From Amoebidium appalachense (taxonomy: Eukaryota > Ichthyosporea), in contig CAVNZM010000005.1 in NCBI GenBank assembly GCA_963693365.1, positions 6,076,001-6,140,000 on the forward strand: a stretch of 64,000 bases of DNA. Direction: 5' to 3'. Numbering within the stretch: position 1 is the first letter of the stretch; every line of letters starts with the position of its first letter. A program made the translations under genes and the position numbers. Shown here piece after piece: positions 1-22,664 of the stretch. Below the pieces are notes generated by a model, which was not told the origin of the DNA, searched no databases, and was given only the letters and a program-made list of their open reading frames with translations.

Positions 1-71
1 CCGAACCCATCAGCATTTCGCCTTGCAGAGAGCACTATCTTGTGCTGCGGGGAGGGGGAAGGGTGAAACAC

Positions 72-123
72 CTGCCAAGTCTACCCTCAGCTTCCATTCT
101 TCCTCGTCGTACTGTGCGGACAT
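72..123 (-). CDS. Class II aldolase/adducin-type gene copy 1, exon 1 only (runs off left edge)
   Basis: This exon begins with ATG at 123-121 and encodes 17 residues starting MSAQYDEEEWKLRVDLA. It ends in phase 1 at CAG followed by a GT donor at 71-70. The last nine residues (EWKLRVDLA) match exon 1 of the complete class II aldolase/adducin-type gene at 8446-3242, including the same donor phase. The DNA upstream of the ATG is also recognisably shared (a purine-rich stretch before ATG), so the two are tandem paralogues. Unlike the other copy, there is no basic, hydroxylated presequence between the Met and the conserved segment, which suggests a cytosolic form. The rest of the gene lies outside the window, so activity and completeness cannot be judged. 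Confidence 0.7.
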
Positions 124-676
124 TTTCACCAAGGAAACTCTTTGAAGGCAGCTAGGGAGTAGACAGGTGTAATGCTCAAAAAAATGGCTGGTGTTGAATC
201 CTTGAAAGTGTGTGAGGTTGCAACCGTGGCAGTGGGTCACTGTTAATTTTTATACTGCAGCCTTGCCATAAAACAAAAAAAAAAGAGAAACGCGAACCAC
301 CCGCAGGGTTGTAACTTGTAGGGTTCACGTTTGGCTCTGATGCCCGTGGTATAAATCATTTTGTCGGATTTTTTTTTTCCTTTTTCAAAAAACCTTAATA
401 TTTCTGGTGGGGTTATATTGTATAGACTTCACATTATTAGCTAGAGTAAACTTGACTAGCTTTCCGTTACAAGCAAGGCCTCCTTATAGAAATGAAGGCC
501 TTGGTTACAGGGCTTTAAAATACCTGATAAACAAAAAAAGCCTCTATCCAACCAGAGCCACGGACAAATTTGGAGTTTTTATCCGCACATACTATCCACG
601 AGGCTCATTTTTTTTGCTTGTCAGAGCTTGTGAGTGCATATATAACGCACAATATTTTTCCACACGTTTTACGAGC

Positions 677-708
<32 letters not shown>

Positions 709-936
709 TTTGGGTAATAAAGAAATCGGTTTAGAGCTTTAACAAACGTTAACCGGGAAACAGTTCGATGATTTATACAAGTATGACTACAATAAGAAAT
801 CGCTAAGACGACAACGTGAAGGCGGGCCATGCCATTATCTTATCAGCTCACATGCGTCACGTGATCACATTCACGACTCCCAGAGTCGGAGTGTCATATG
901 ATCCTTGTTAGTTGTGCGTGTTTACATAATATAAAT

Positions 937-1022
<86 letters not shown>

Positions 1023-1153
1023 GATGGGCCCATAAACGTGAAGAAGATACCTGCCTCCCGGGCCCGGCCCCGACTTTTTCAACCCCCCCCCCCCCCCCCC
1101 CCCCCCTCTCTCTCTCTCAGCTGCAGAGACTCTCTCACTCTCTCTCTCTCTCT

Positions 1154-1245
<92 letters not shown>

Positions 1246-1725
1246 GCTCTCCTATTATATCAGCCCGCAGCTGTAGCATCAATTCATGCATGCGCTGTGT
1301 GCACACAAGCACATTCCAGTCCTTTGGGCATCCGGGTCCACCACAGTGACACGTGGACACACACACACACGCACACACAAGCGCGCGCGCACACACACAC
1401 ATGTACAATGTACAAACAGGCACTCACACGCGTACACGCACACGCACGCACACACACACACGCACACACGCACACACGCACATGCACGCACACACCGCGG
1501 TCTGCCACGCACACACATGCACGTGTACACGACCGCATATTCACACGGTGACCCGCCAAATACAAGGTACACGCACACACACATGAATAGCGTGGGATGA
1601 AAAAGGCCGGTCCACACATTCACACATACTATTAAACACACACACCTCACACGTCCACACCAACAGTACGCGACACAGACCGTATTACCACACATACAAA
1701 CACACACACACACACCACACACACA

Positions 1726-1783
<58 letters not shown>

Positions 1784-1829
1784 CCACACACGTTGTCACA
1801 TGTACACACACACACACGCACGCACGCAC

Positions 1830-1865
<36 letters not shown>

Positions 1866-1900
1866 CCACACACGTTGTCACATGTACACACACACACACG

Positions 1901-1977
<77 letters not shown>

Positions 1978-2260
1978 CCCCTCCTGCCCCGGACACACAT
2001 ACATACCTTTACAAGCATACACATGTACAACCACATGTGCACACCCACCCACGCCTCAGTTACAAGCACACGTACACACACGAGTAATTACACGCCTCTC
2101 TTCTGAATTCACCCACATCATTTCCCAGCTGACACGTTAATAACCCCATGCCCATGCAATTTACCCATTTTTATCATGTTTTATATACAGGTACATCTGG
2201 ACATGCATACAGCCAGCATATGTTTAAGACATCTGATTCAGAACCTACGGCTGCATGAAC

Positions 2261-2298
<38 letters not shown>

Positions 2299-2892
2299 AC
2301 CCACCCACCCACACACAAATTTACTCGGTAACGCCGCAAATTGATTCGTGGTACCGGCGCTGAGGGAGAGGAGCAAAGGAGACGCCCAAAAGGCAAAAGA
2401 ATAGGAACGAACTAGGCTCAGGACTTCAGCTGAACAGCCGAATCCTGTGCACTTACAGCCGCGACACAAACGAACGATATATCGTGGCCACAAAATGACA
2501 GAAGGTCATAGGTACCCCCCCCTCCCCCCCCCCTCCCAAAAAAAAAAAAAAACCACAACAACAAAATATAAAAATAAAATAAAATATAAAAAAAAGAAAG
2601 AAAGAAAAGAAAAGAAAGAAAGAAAGAAAGAAAGAAGGAGGGAAAAAAAGGATAAACAGAAAACTTCTACAGATTGACTAATGTATCCGGTTTATGGGAG
2701 AAGATGCCTCGACACATTGACTTCCTCTTCTGCCTGTAGAGATCAATTCAGTAAGTTGGTGTCGTAGGTATAACAAATCAGCGTGATTGGTCTATAACGA
2801 AATTATTCTTTTGAAAGGCTATGGGCTTCGGGAGGGTATTGGAAGATTGCAAACCATAGCATGAGGTGTTTGTGCAATGCCTTGCACGTGTT

Positions 2893-2965
<73 letters not shown>

Positions 2966-3107
2966 ACGTACACACCACGTGAGATATAATGAATTTCAAT
3001 CCTAATGCCAGTAGAAGTAGCTCATAATTGAGAGCGGACGAAGGTTCGGGTATGTGTGCGTGCACATGGGCATGTTATTTTCAGTGTGCGCATTTATGAA
3101 CGTGTTC

Positions 3108-3139
<32 letters not shown>

Positions 3140-3148
3140 GTGCGCGTT

Positions 3149-3230
<82 letters not shown>

Positions 3231-3241
3231 CGGCACCCACC
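124..3241. other. Spacer between the two aldolase-type paralogues; microsatellite-rich
   Basis: No exon was found here on either strand. The first 800 bases are AT-rich and include an ATA/AAT-rich stretch near 680-710; they would hold the promoter of copy 1. Then follow a (TG)n tract at about 938-1020, a C run and (CT)n tract at about 1084-1243, and CA/CG-mixed repeats from about 1340 to 1975. Further on are a C run at 2262-2298, a C run passing into an A run at 2515-2553, an A/G-rich tract to 2660, and a (TG)n tract at about 2896-2964. All long frames here are repeat read-through. Confidence 0.6.
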
Positions 3242-3788
3242 TTAATTCATGTATGAAGTGTCACCCCTCTTGTCGAGTTTACGCCTCAGATAGTTGAACT
3301 CCAGCTGACCCATTCTGCAATGAAATTAATCATTAAAAATTAGAATGCTTTAGATTAAAAATACAATACAATTTAACTAAACGGGGAGGAGGGAGGAGAG
3401 GGGGAGCCGGGGGGGGGAGAGGGGGGGGGGGGGGGGGGGAGCAAAGAATGTGTAAGAGAATACCAAGTGCACATTCAAGACGGGCAACATGATGAGGAAT
3501 TTGCAAAGCATACACAAAGAGAATAATGTACCATATGTAGAGACCATTATAGAAGGGGGCCCAAATTACGTACAACATCAAATCATGTGAGTGTTCAGGG
3601 AGGAAGGGAGGGAAACACAGGGCACCTGAACGGGTAACTGCGGGTTGCAAAAGAACCCATATAAGTATGCAACACACGTAACATAACTTTTGACGTAGCG
3701 TTGGGTGGTGGTGGTGGTGGTGGTGATTTAGAACGTGTTATATACATAGGTGGTGGTAGCGGTGGTGGTGGTGGTGGTGGTGGTGTGT

Positions 3789-3819
<31 letters not shown>

Positions 3820-4104
3820 GGGGGGGGGGAGGGGGGCCCGGGGGGGGGGGAGGGAGGAACTCTGACCCCTGTTCGTTGAACCCTGATGCCTGCTTGTATG
3901 TGAGCTCTTGCACTTCTTTGGAGGGAAGGTGGAGGGCATCAACACCACCAGCACCCATAGCCATCACCTGGGCCGTGCAGCACTGCATATGTGTACGTGT
4001 GTACGTGTACGTGTATGTGTATGCCCGTGTAGAGGGGTGTCGGTGTACGTGTGTGTGTACGTGTGTGTGTACGTGTGTGTGTGTGTACGTGTGTGTGTGT
4101 GTAC

Positions 4105-4199
<95 letters not shown>

Positions 4200-4687
4200 A
4201 GAAGTGCGCTTGTTAGACTACCATTGTTTTCCCTTTTTGTGCGTGTTCCTCAGCAAAGAAAGCAAAAAAGAAGGGTGGGTGGGGGGGTCAATCAGTAAAC
4301 AGCACACATATGGCCTTTCGGGCAATGAAAACCACAATGATTTCATGTAAGTCAAAGGAAGCTAAAACGTGCAGCCACACGCACACAAAGGCACAAGCCA
4401 CACACCAACACAAGCACATCACACACACACACTCACGTACACGGCACACCAAACACACGTACACGTGCACACGTGCATGTGGTGTCCTCGTGTTTTTGTG
4501 TGTGTGCGTGTGTGTGTGCATGTGTCTGTGTTGTGTCTGTATGTGTGTGTGTGTGTGTGTGTGCATGTGTCTGTGTTGTGTCTGTATGTGTGTGTGTGTG
4601 TGTGTGTGCATGTGTCTGTGTTGTGTCTGTATGTGTGTGTGTGTGTGTGTGGATGTGCGGGGAGGAGAGGAGGGGGTGTTTGTCCGT

Positions 4688-4767
<80 letters not shown>

Positions 4768-5835
4768 TGTTTGTGTGGGTGAAGAAAGCGAACATTAATA
4801 TTAGCGCCCGATGCCCACCTTCGATACGTAGTACATGGCCAGCAGCGCCTCTTGGATGGTTTTCCCTAGAGTCAGCATCCCGTGGTTGCGCAAAACGAGC
4901 ACCTGCCGTATATGGAAATGTGAGTGGGTCAATGACGCTAACACCGGTAATGTGCCCGGTAACATGGGTGGGAGAGGGAATCACGGTGGATTTTGTGCGT
5001 GGAAAGGGTGATGGGGGAGCGGTGAGGGGAATGGTCTAAACTTTGGTTTCGAAGGAAGGATAAGGGAGGGACAAGGGGGGGGGGGGGGGGGGGGTGATTA
5101 TCTCTGTTCCACAACATGTAACAAAGTGAGAATGGAATGGAAGAGATTGTTTGTGGGAAAATTTAGAGCTGGAATAAAGGATAGGAGAGAGGGCGTTAAG
5201 GAAGGCACCGAATTAGGGGCTTTTCCACCTTTAACACCCCCTCCCCCCCCCCCCCCCCCCCCCTTCCCCCCCTACATACACAAACGGAGCGTAACCAAAA
5301 AAGGCTAAAAGGGAATGTACCTTATTGGTGGGGCCCAGGTCCCTCTGCAGGCTGGTGAACTCGTCCTTGGTCATGGCAATGCCCCCGTAGTCGTGATAGG
5401 ACACGGGCCCAAACAGCATACTGTAATTGGTTGGTTAATTTAAAATCATTTCCTCATAGTTTCTTTCTTTTATAATGTTCTAAATGGGCCCAAATAGCAT
5501 GCTGTGATCGGTTTCTTAGTTTTAATCCATTTCCTTATGGCTTTTTTTTTATAAAAACGGTTTCTAATGGGCCAAAACAGGATGCTGTGATTGGATCGTT
5601 ATTATCAAACCATAGGTTTTCAGCTTTTTAGTGTTTTGTTTTGGCAGAGAACCCCCCATAATCGCGGTAGGGCACGAGCCCAAACAGCATGCAGTGATTG
5701 GTACGTTACCATTAAACCATTGTCTTTTTAGATTTTGTTTAAATTTTTTTTTGGGCGTTCTAATTGATGTTATTGATTTGTTTGAAGAATGTGCATGCCT
5801 TGTGACCTCCCCCCCCCCCCTCCCCCCCCCCCCCC

Positions 5836-5899
<64 letters not shown>

Positions 5900-6298
5900 C
5901 CAACCTACACCCCACCACCACCAACACCACAAGGGTGGGTGAGCTGGCAGCCAGGAGTGCAGGGGTGGAGGGTGGGTGGTGATAGAGCGGGTAGGGGAAT
6001 TGTGTGGCAGGAAATGTATCGCAAAGAAAAGAGACGGGACGAGCGTGTAGGGCAGGGGCAGTGTGTGTGTATATGTGAATGTGTGTGTGTGTGCTTGTGT
6101 GTTTGTGTGTGTGTGTGTGTGTTTCTGTGTTTGTGTGTCAGGGGGAGGAAGGGAAGGGGGGGGGGGGGAAGGAGGGGGGAGGGGGGGGGGGGGGAGGGAA
6201 GGGGGCTGCACCTGTCTTGTGTCATTGGGAGGAGGCCACACTTCATAGAGGCCACGGCCATAGCAGGGGGGTCGTGGGTGTGCATAACAGCATGGGCA

Positions 6299-6383
<85 letters not shown>

Positions 6384-6628
6384 GTGCCTGTTTACGTGTG
6401 CATGTGTGCCTGTGTGTGTGTGTCTCTTTCTCTCTTTGCGTGTGTATGTGCGTGCATGCACAAGCAGACCGAGTGTGTTCGTATGTGTGTGTGGTTGTCG
6501 GTGCGTGTTATTGCCGTGTGCATGTACACGTGTCAGTGTTTGAACAGGTGAATGCAATTTTGTGTGGTTTCACATGTCTGAAGATTCTGCCATACCAAGG
6601 GAGAGAAGTCTCATTTAGAATGCTCGTA

Positions 6629-6673
<45 letters not shown>

Positions 6674-6984
6674 CTCCCCCCCCTCCCCCCGGAAAAAAAT
6701 AAAATAAAAAAGAACTTGATTCGTGCACGGCACCATACACCATGAACCCCGTGTTATTTACACAGATGTGTTGCAAAAACAACTGCACACGCACAGAGCA
6801 GTAAGCAATTTCGGACGGGGTGGTGGTGGTGGGGGGGTTCAATACCTTCTCTTGCCTCGTGCACTGCACCATGCACAATGAACCCCGCCTTATTTACAAC
6901 CCCTGTCTGGGTGCCCTTGTCCACAACATTCCCCTGCGCATCCACAACCACAAGACCACTGGCCGTAATCTCATCGTAGCCCAT

Positions 6985-7073
<89 letters not shown>

Positions 7074-7292
7074 TGTGTGTGTCACGGTGTGGTTTTGCAG
7101 GGGGGTTGTTGGTAGCGGTGATTGGGGTGTGGCGGGGAGGGATGGGGGATGGGTGGAGGAGGGTGGGGAGCGGGGGGAAGGGGGGGATGGAGATGGGAAA
7201 AGGTCTTAGTTTCTTTTGCGAGTCCCCCCTGTGTTACCGAGACGGGTCGGTTTTATTTTTGTCAAGAGGTGTGTTTAGGCAAACTTTTCTGT

Positions 7293-7337
<45 letters not shown>

Positions 7338-7836
7338 GTAGCAGTACACAGCATAAAGTACACTGACACACAGTATATAGCAAAGCAGAGAACTTGAGAT
7401 GCACCCACCAACACACAAAAAGAGTCATCGTATGGGCAGACCCACGCATGAGCATGGGGATGGTAGACGGACCACTTGGTGGGGAAGGGAGAAAGGGGGT
7501 GAGAAAGTGGGGGGGGGGGGGGGGGAAGGAGAGGGGGGGGGGGGGGGGGGGCGGGGAGACGGGGAAGGGGGAGAGCGGGGGAGGAGTAGGGAACACGGGG
7601 AGGGGAGGGGGGGGGGAGAGGGAAGAGGGGGGGGGGGGGGAGAGGAGAGGAGCAGGGGGGACTTACTATATGGGTTGAGGAGAAAGAGGGGCTTGCCGGG
7701 ACGGGGCAGGCGGACGGAGATGTGGTTGTAGATGGTGTCATTCCAGCCAAGCATGTCCACAATACGGTAGCACGCTGCAACGGTGTGGATTAGTCGACGG
7801 GCTCGAGATCTTCTGATGTTTACTAAGTTTATGTAG

Positions 7837-7908
<72 letters not shown>

Positions 7909-8042
7909 AAAACCCCCTCCCCCCCCTCCCCCCTTCCACCATCCCTCCACCACCTTTCTTGAAACAGAAAAGGCCGATGAAGGTAATGAAGCCCTTACAT
8001 CCCACCAACATCGTAGCATGGCACAAGAAAAAGGCGTTGGGG

Positions 8043-8078
<36 letters not shown>

Positions 8079-8111
8079 GCGTGTGTGTATGTGTGTGTAT
8101 GTGTATGTGTA

Positions 8112-8142
<31 letters not shown>

Positions 8143-8446
8143 ATGTGTGGTGTGTGTGTGTGGGGGGAGGGGGGGGGGGAGGGGGGGGGGGAGGCTGGCC
8201 ACTGATAACGGACAGGATGCTGAAAGGGGGGTGGGGTTGGATGGGGTGGGATGGGGGGGGGGGGGGGAAGGGGGAGGAGGGGAGACGGGTAAATTCACCT
8301 GCCAGGTCTACCCTGAGCTTCCATTCTTTCTCGTCGGCACTTGGCTTGTGGTCTGCGGTGGCGGCCAAGGTGAAACGCCTGACGCCCACTGCAAGGGGAA
8401 GGCGGGAGGGGGTGACAAGGGAGCGAACGAGCCGCGGCGCGAACAT
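3242..8446 (-). CDS. Class II aldolase/adducin domain protein with probable mitochondrial presequence, 8 exons, 285 aa
   Basis: Exons on the minus strand are 8446-8299, 7774-7667, 6986-6846, 6299-6212, 5420-5321, 4902-4819, 3982-3867 and 3314-3242. All have AG/GT borders, phases agree at each junction, and the frame ends in TAA. Exon 1 starts MFAPRLVRSLV and is rich in Arg, Ser, Thr and Ala without acids, as in a mitochondrial presequence. The aldolase-II fold then follows: DMLGWNDTIYNHISVRLP, an NPY segment, the GYDEITASGLV segment, HTHDPPAMAVASMKCGLLP, FGPVSYHDYGGIA and LRNHGMLTLG. The HxH pair and the NHG histidine match the zinc ligands of this family. The catalytic Glu of fuculose-phosphate aldolase is not at its usual place (AGF instead), so aldolase activity is not assured; adducin-like proteins share this. 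Substrate is unknown. Confidence 0.9.
5400..5760 (-). repeat. Tandem array of the exon-5 acceptor region of the aldolase-type gene
   Basis: Three further copies of the 5' edge of exon 5 lie upstream of it in the intron, centred near 5490-5515, 5572-5600 and 5650-5705, with a period of about 82-100 bp. Each keeps the start of the exon (the MLFGP codons) and the sequence before the splice point. Two keep a CAG at the splice position and the farthest has lost it. The farthest copy carries about 50 bp of exon sequence. Confidence 0.75.
6721..6765 (-). pseudogene. Partial copy of the 3' part of aldolase exon 3
   Basis: This 45-bp segment repeats the exon-3 part that encodes NKAGFIVHGAVHEA; here it reads NTGFMVYGAVHES. 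It lies downstream of the true exon, in the next intron, about 120 bp away. It has no usable downstream frame and is taken as a duplicated exon fragment rather than a working exon. Confidence 0.65.
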
Positions 8447-8639
8447 TTTCAACAAGGAAACTTCTGAAAAGGCAGAAGGTTGGGTGTAGATCTAGACACA
8501 CACAGAGAGAGAAGGGGTTGAGTGTAGAATAATGTGTGTGTGTGTGTTGCCGGCTCGTATTTATACTAAAGCCCTAAATAACGAAACTTTTGCTGACACA
8601 AGGAAATAAGCGAAAGGCCGGAAAACTTATACTGGAAGC

Positions 8640-8725
8640 ATAAGACGTGCTCCGATTGGCTCATGCGTTTCTCGTTTTCTGATTGGATACCAACTGAGCC
8701 ACAATTTTCAACCAATAGGAACACT
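8640..8725 (-). promoter_or_regulatory. CCAAT-box cluster upstream of the aldolase-type gene
   Basis: Within 85 bases there are GATTGGCT and GATTGGAT on the plus strand (CCAAT on the sense strand of the gene) and one CCAATAGG in the opposite sense. They lie 200-280 bases upstream of the ATG at 8446, a normal distance for NF-Y-type promoter boxes. This is a motif observation only. Confidence 0.4.
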
Positions 8726-9546
8726 CAATGTTTGTAAACAAATAGCGGGGTCACGACTCAGTCTCCAGGGTGTGATATAATGAATCGATATTATAGTCAT
8801 AGTGTCGTAGGGTCCGGTTGAAATAGCTGCCTGGTTTATGTTGGTTTTCTCAACTTTACGAGCGCTTTTCGCTTGAATCTTCGTTTGTGTCAATATATAT
8901 ATGCGATGATGCCACGTTGTTGCCTCCCAGGCTTTCAGTGGGTGTAGGCGTGTGTGTGACAGTACTGTGCCGGGTTCGGGGAACGTGCTTATATATGAAA
9001 CGTGCACATGATAACAACGCATACTTTCGGCACGCCTCCCACATAGCCTGTGTGTGCATTGTACATGCATTGAAAAGTTTTTTGAAGCTTCGTGTGTGCC
9101 AATGTATCGATGCAAGGGTTTTGTAGTGGGTGTAGGTGGATGTGTGGTTGGGGAAACGTGCACCTGATAATAATTACAACAACGCCGCATGACGATACTT
9201 TCGACATGTACACGCCTTCCACCTAGCACGTGTGCCTGGTGTGCAAATGTAGGAATATGCACAGTATGCCATGATACACTTATTCACTACAGATAACGAG
9301 CTCTTCGAGTATTAGTGCTGGGACCGTATACAACCGTGACGTAGGCTGTGATACAGGCCTAGGCTGCAACACGAGCACTTTTTTTCCAGCATGCAGACGC
9401 TCAGAGAGTCGTTTCTATTTTCATGATAGCCTCCTCTCGTTTTTTGGTATATATAGATTTCCACTGGGGCCCCCGTCAATGACCTAAATAATGTCCCCTG
9501 GGTAAGGGAATCCTCGAGCAGGCCTGGAGGAGGAGGAGGAGGAGGA

Positions 9547-9583
<37 letters not shown>

Positions 9584-10660
9584 TTTTCCACAAATTCGAC
9601 TAGAGACTGACGTCATGACGATCATACGGTGAAAACTCCCAGAAGGTAGAAGTAATAGAGGAAACGTTTTTAGAACTGGCGTAGATCAGTGGAAGTCAGT
9701 GGGCCCGAGAAGATATGTTGCCAGTGCACGTGGTGGTGGTGGTGGGGCAAAGGTGGTGGAGGTGGAGGTACTGGTGGTGGGTGTCACAGTGGGTGTTTGG
9801 GTGGGGTGGATGGGTGGGTGTGTGTGTGGGGGGGGGGGGGGGGGGGGGGGGAGAAGGAAGAGGGAGGATGCCTAGGGGAGGCGGAGGTATATCATCAGCA
9901 GGGGGGGGGGATTACGAAAAAAAATCGTCGTTATTACGATTAACGAAAGACCCCGATACGAATAAGGTTAGGGTGCCGTCGTAACAGCTTTCGTATCAGA
10001 TGTATAGCATTATAAACGCTAATATCTAACTTTACCTAATTTTTTCAATATTTCTGTTCAAGAACATATCTACAGCGCTTCTCATGAGCAATATCGAACC
10101 CCGACAAGTGTCCACTTGTAATTTTGCGATACTTAATTTGTAAAAACGCGTATTTTGAGTTTTGTGACTGGAGGGGCATTTTTAGCTGGGCTTGCAGATC
10201 CCCAAGAACCCCCCCGTTACGATTAAGAAACTGTCCGTTACTATTGGCCAAAGGACAATACGGTTAAGCTGGCCAACCCCAGCCCAACCCTGATCATCAG
10301 CACGGTAACGGTCTTAAGCTACTGATAGAGCTGTGATAAAAACTGTTTCAAACCATCAGAAAAAGTCCGAGGCATTACATAATATTATCTATTCAACAGT
10401 ATTGATACACATGCTGCAGTGTGCAAACATGCGGCGCGCGCCCACACATTTGTGCGTGTGTGTGCCTGTGCCAGCGTACAACTTGCACGCATGCCAGTGA
10501 GGATTCTCATTTTCTTGCATACGTTCGTGCCATTATATATCCCCCCCCCCCCCCCGCCCCTCCAAAAACCCACCCACACCACGACCACTACCCACCCACC
10601 CACCCATCCAAAAGCAAGAATACAGTAGGGAGGAAAGAGAGACAGAAGTTTTAAAAAAAA

Positions 10661-10723
<63 letters not shown>

Positions 10724-11046
10724 AGAGGGGGGGGGGGGGGGGGGGGGGGGGGGGAGGGAGGAAGAGAGGGGAGGCCGGGTGGAGGGAGGGAGGGAGGGAG
10801 GGAGCAAAAAGAAAAAGGAGAGAAACTGCCTTGAAAAGAATAGAGAAAAAAGAAGAATAAAAATACCCTTGAAAAGAAAAGCAAAGTGAAGGGAAAAGCG
10901 CCACCGTCCCCATTCCCATTCCACTTTCACGATATCTTGGCCTTAAAAGCTGAAAAAAGAAGAGAGAAGCTCCTGAAAAAGAAAAGAGAAGGGAAAAAGC
11001 AAGGAAAGAAGGTTTCCCCCATATTTACACCTTCTCTCCCTTTTCG

Positions 11047-11096
11047 TTTGCAGGCTCACCCACCGGGGGTATTTCTTCCTCGGGCTCTGCAGGTCT
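11047..11096 (-). pseudogene. Diverged copy of part of the last taxilin exon
   Basis: This 50-bp segment matches 11448-11498 at most positions. It encodes DLQSPRKKYPRWVSLQT, against DLQSLREKYPQWVCLQT in the real terminal exon. It lies about 350 bases downstream of the stop codon of the gene, separated by the (GA)n tract, and looks like a duplicated exon fragment. Confidence 0.65.
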
Positions 11097-11120
11097 CCAA
11101 AAAGAAAAACAAAAAATCTG

Positions 11121-11337
<217 letters not shown>

Positions 11338-11433
11338 TAGCAAGATGCACATCCATCCCCATTTCCATTTTCTCTCCTTTTCTCAATCACATTTCACCCC
11401 TTTCTTTTTTTCATAGCTGCATTTCATGCACTA

Positions 11434-21395
<9,962 letters not shown>

Positions 21396-21801
21396 TCTTG
21401 CGTTGGTGTGCTACAAAGCGTCCAGAATACTCGTCGGTGTATCTCGAAGTTGCACAAGGCCAACGGTAATTTCGTAGCTGCGGTCTGTATGTACAAAGTT
21501 TATGCGCTGAGCGGGGCCGGCCACCAGGGAAATTTTGGCGCCAAGTGGATTTTGCGCAGAACTTGCGCAAACACCACATACAGGGGCAGGCGCCTGCAGT
21601 GATCGATCAAGCTTGACTGAAAAAGTATTCCAAAAAAAACAGTTTGGCTACACTACATACAGAAGCTCACTGTTTCACATCAGCATCAACATATTAGGTG
21701 TGGATTGACCTCATAACACCCTGTTACTTTCATCTCTGTTACCACCTCTGTTACTTTCATCCGGTATTATTACCCATTTCTATCGAATCAACACCCACAG
21801 C
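21396..21801. promoter_or_regulatory. Bidirectional spacer between taxilin and IMP2
   Basis: The 406-bp interval separates the two divergent start codons and is free of the microsatellites that fill the rest of the locus. It should hold both promoters. A perfect palindrome TTGGCGCCAA at about 21534-21543 resembles an E2F site. No TATA box is obvious at either end. Confidence 0.5.
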
Positions 21802-22348
21802 ATGTGGGAAGCACTGGTGAAGACAGCACGCAACTTTGCGCTTGCTCTGCCTGTGGTGGTTGCCTGCTCGGACCATGTTGTGAGTTGCTATGCCGTGCAT
21901 GGCGAGTCAATGCAGGTGCGTGCTGGATCATCCCCCCCCCCTCCCCCCCCCCCCCCCCCCTCGCCCGCACCCGCCCTCCCTCCTCCCCCCCCCCCCCCCC
22001 TCCCCGTCCTGCCCGCCCCCCTCGCTCCCCTTTACCCCCCACTACTCCCCCTTCACTTTCTCCTCCGTCCATCCTCATTCTCTTACTCTCTTCCCCCCAC
22101 CCACAAATTTCTCTTTATATATACACATCTCGCTCTCTCTTTCTCTCCCTCTCGCCCTCTCCCTCCCTCTGCCTCCCCATCTCTTTCTCTCACTCTCTCA
22201 CTCTCGCTCTCTCTCTCTCCCCCTCTCCCCGTGTCTCTCACGCTGTCTCTCTCTTCTTCTCTTGCTGTTTTCTCTCGCTCGCTTTGCTCTCGCTCTCCCC
22301 ACACACACACACACACACACCTCTGCCTCCCTCCCTCTCTCCCCCTCT

Positions 22349-22396
<48 letters not shown>

Positions 22397-22610
22397 TCTC
22401 TCTCACTCTCACTCTATCTCCCCCCCCCCCCCCCCCCCCCCCTCTCTCTCTCTCTTTCTCTCCTAAAATTTCACGGCTGTTAATTCAAACACAAACACAT
22501 TTTCAAGTCTACCCATCCACCCTTCCCCCCTTCCCCCCTCTCCCCCCCCCCCCCCCCCCCCCCCACATACACACACACGCACACACACACAAATACACAC
22601 ACACACACAC

Positions 22611-22664
<54 letters not shown>

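Noticed and set aside
938-2140. Long open frames of VCVC, HTHT and SLSL repeats
   Set aside because: They are dinucleotide microsatellites open in several frames at once and have no gene structure.
8453-8455. Upstream TTG as start of the aldolase-type protein
   Set aside because: A TTG start is unlikely in a nuclear gene. The in-frame ATG at 8446 aligns with the ATG of the paralogue at 123.
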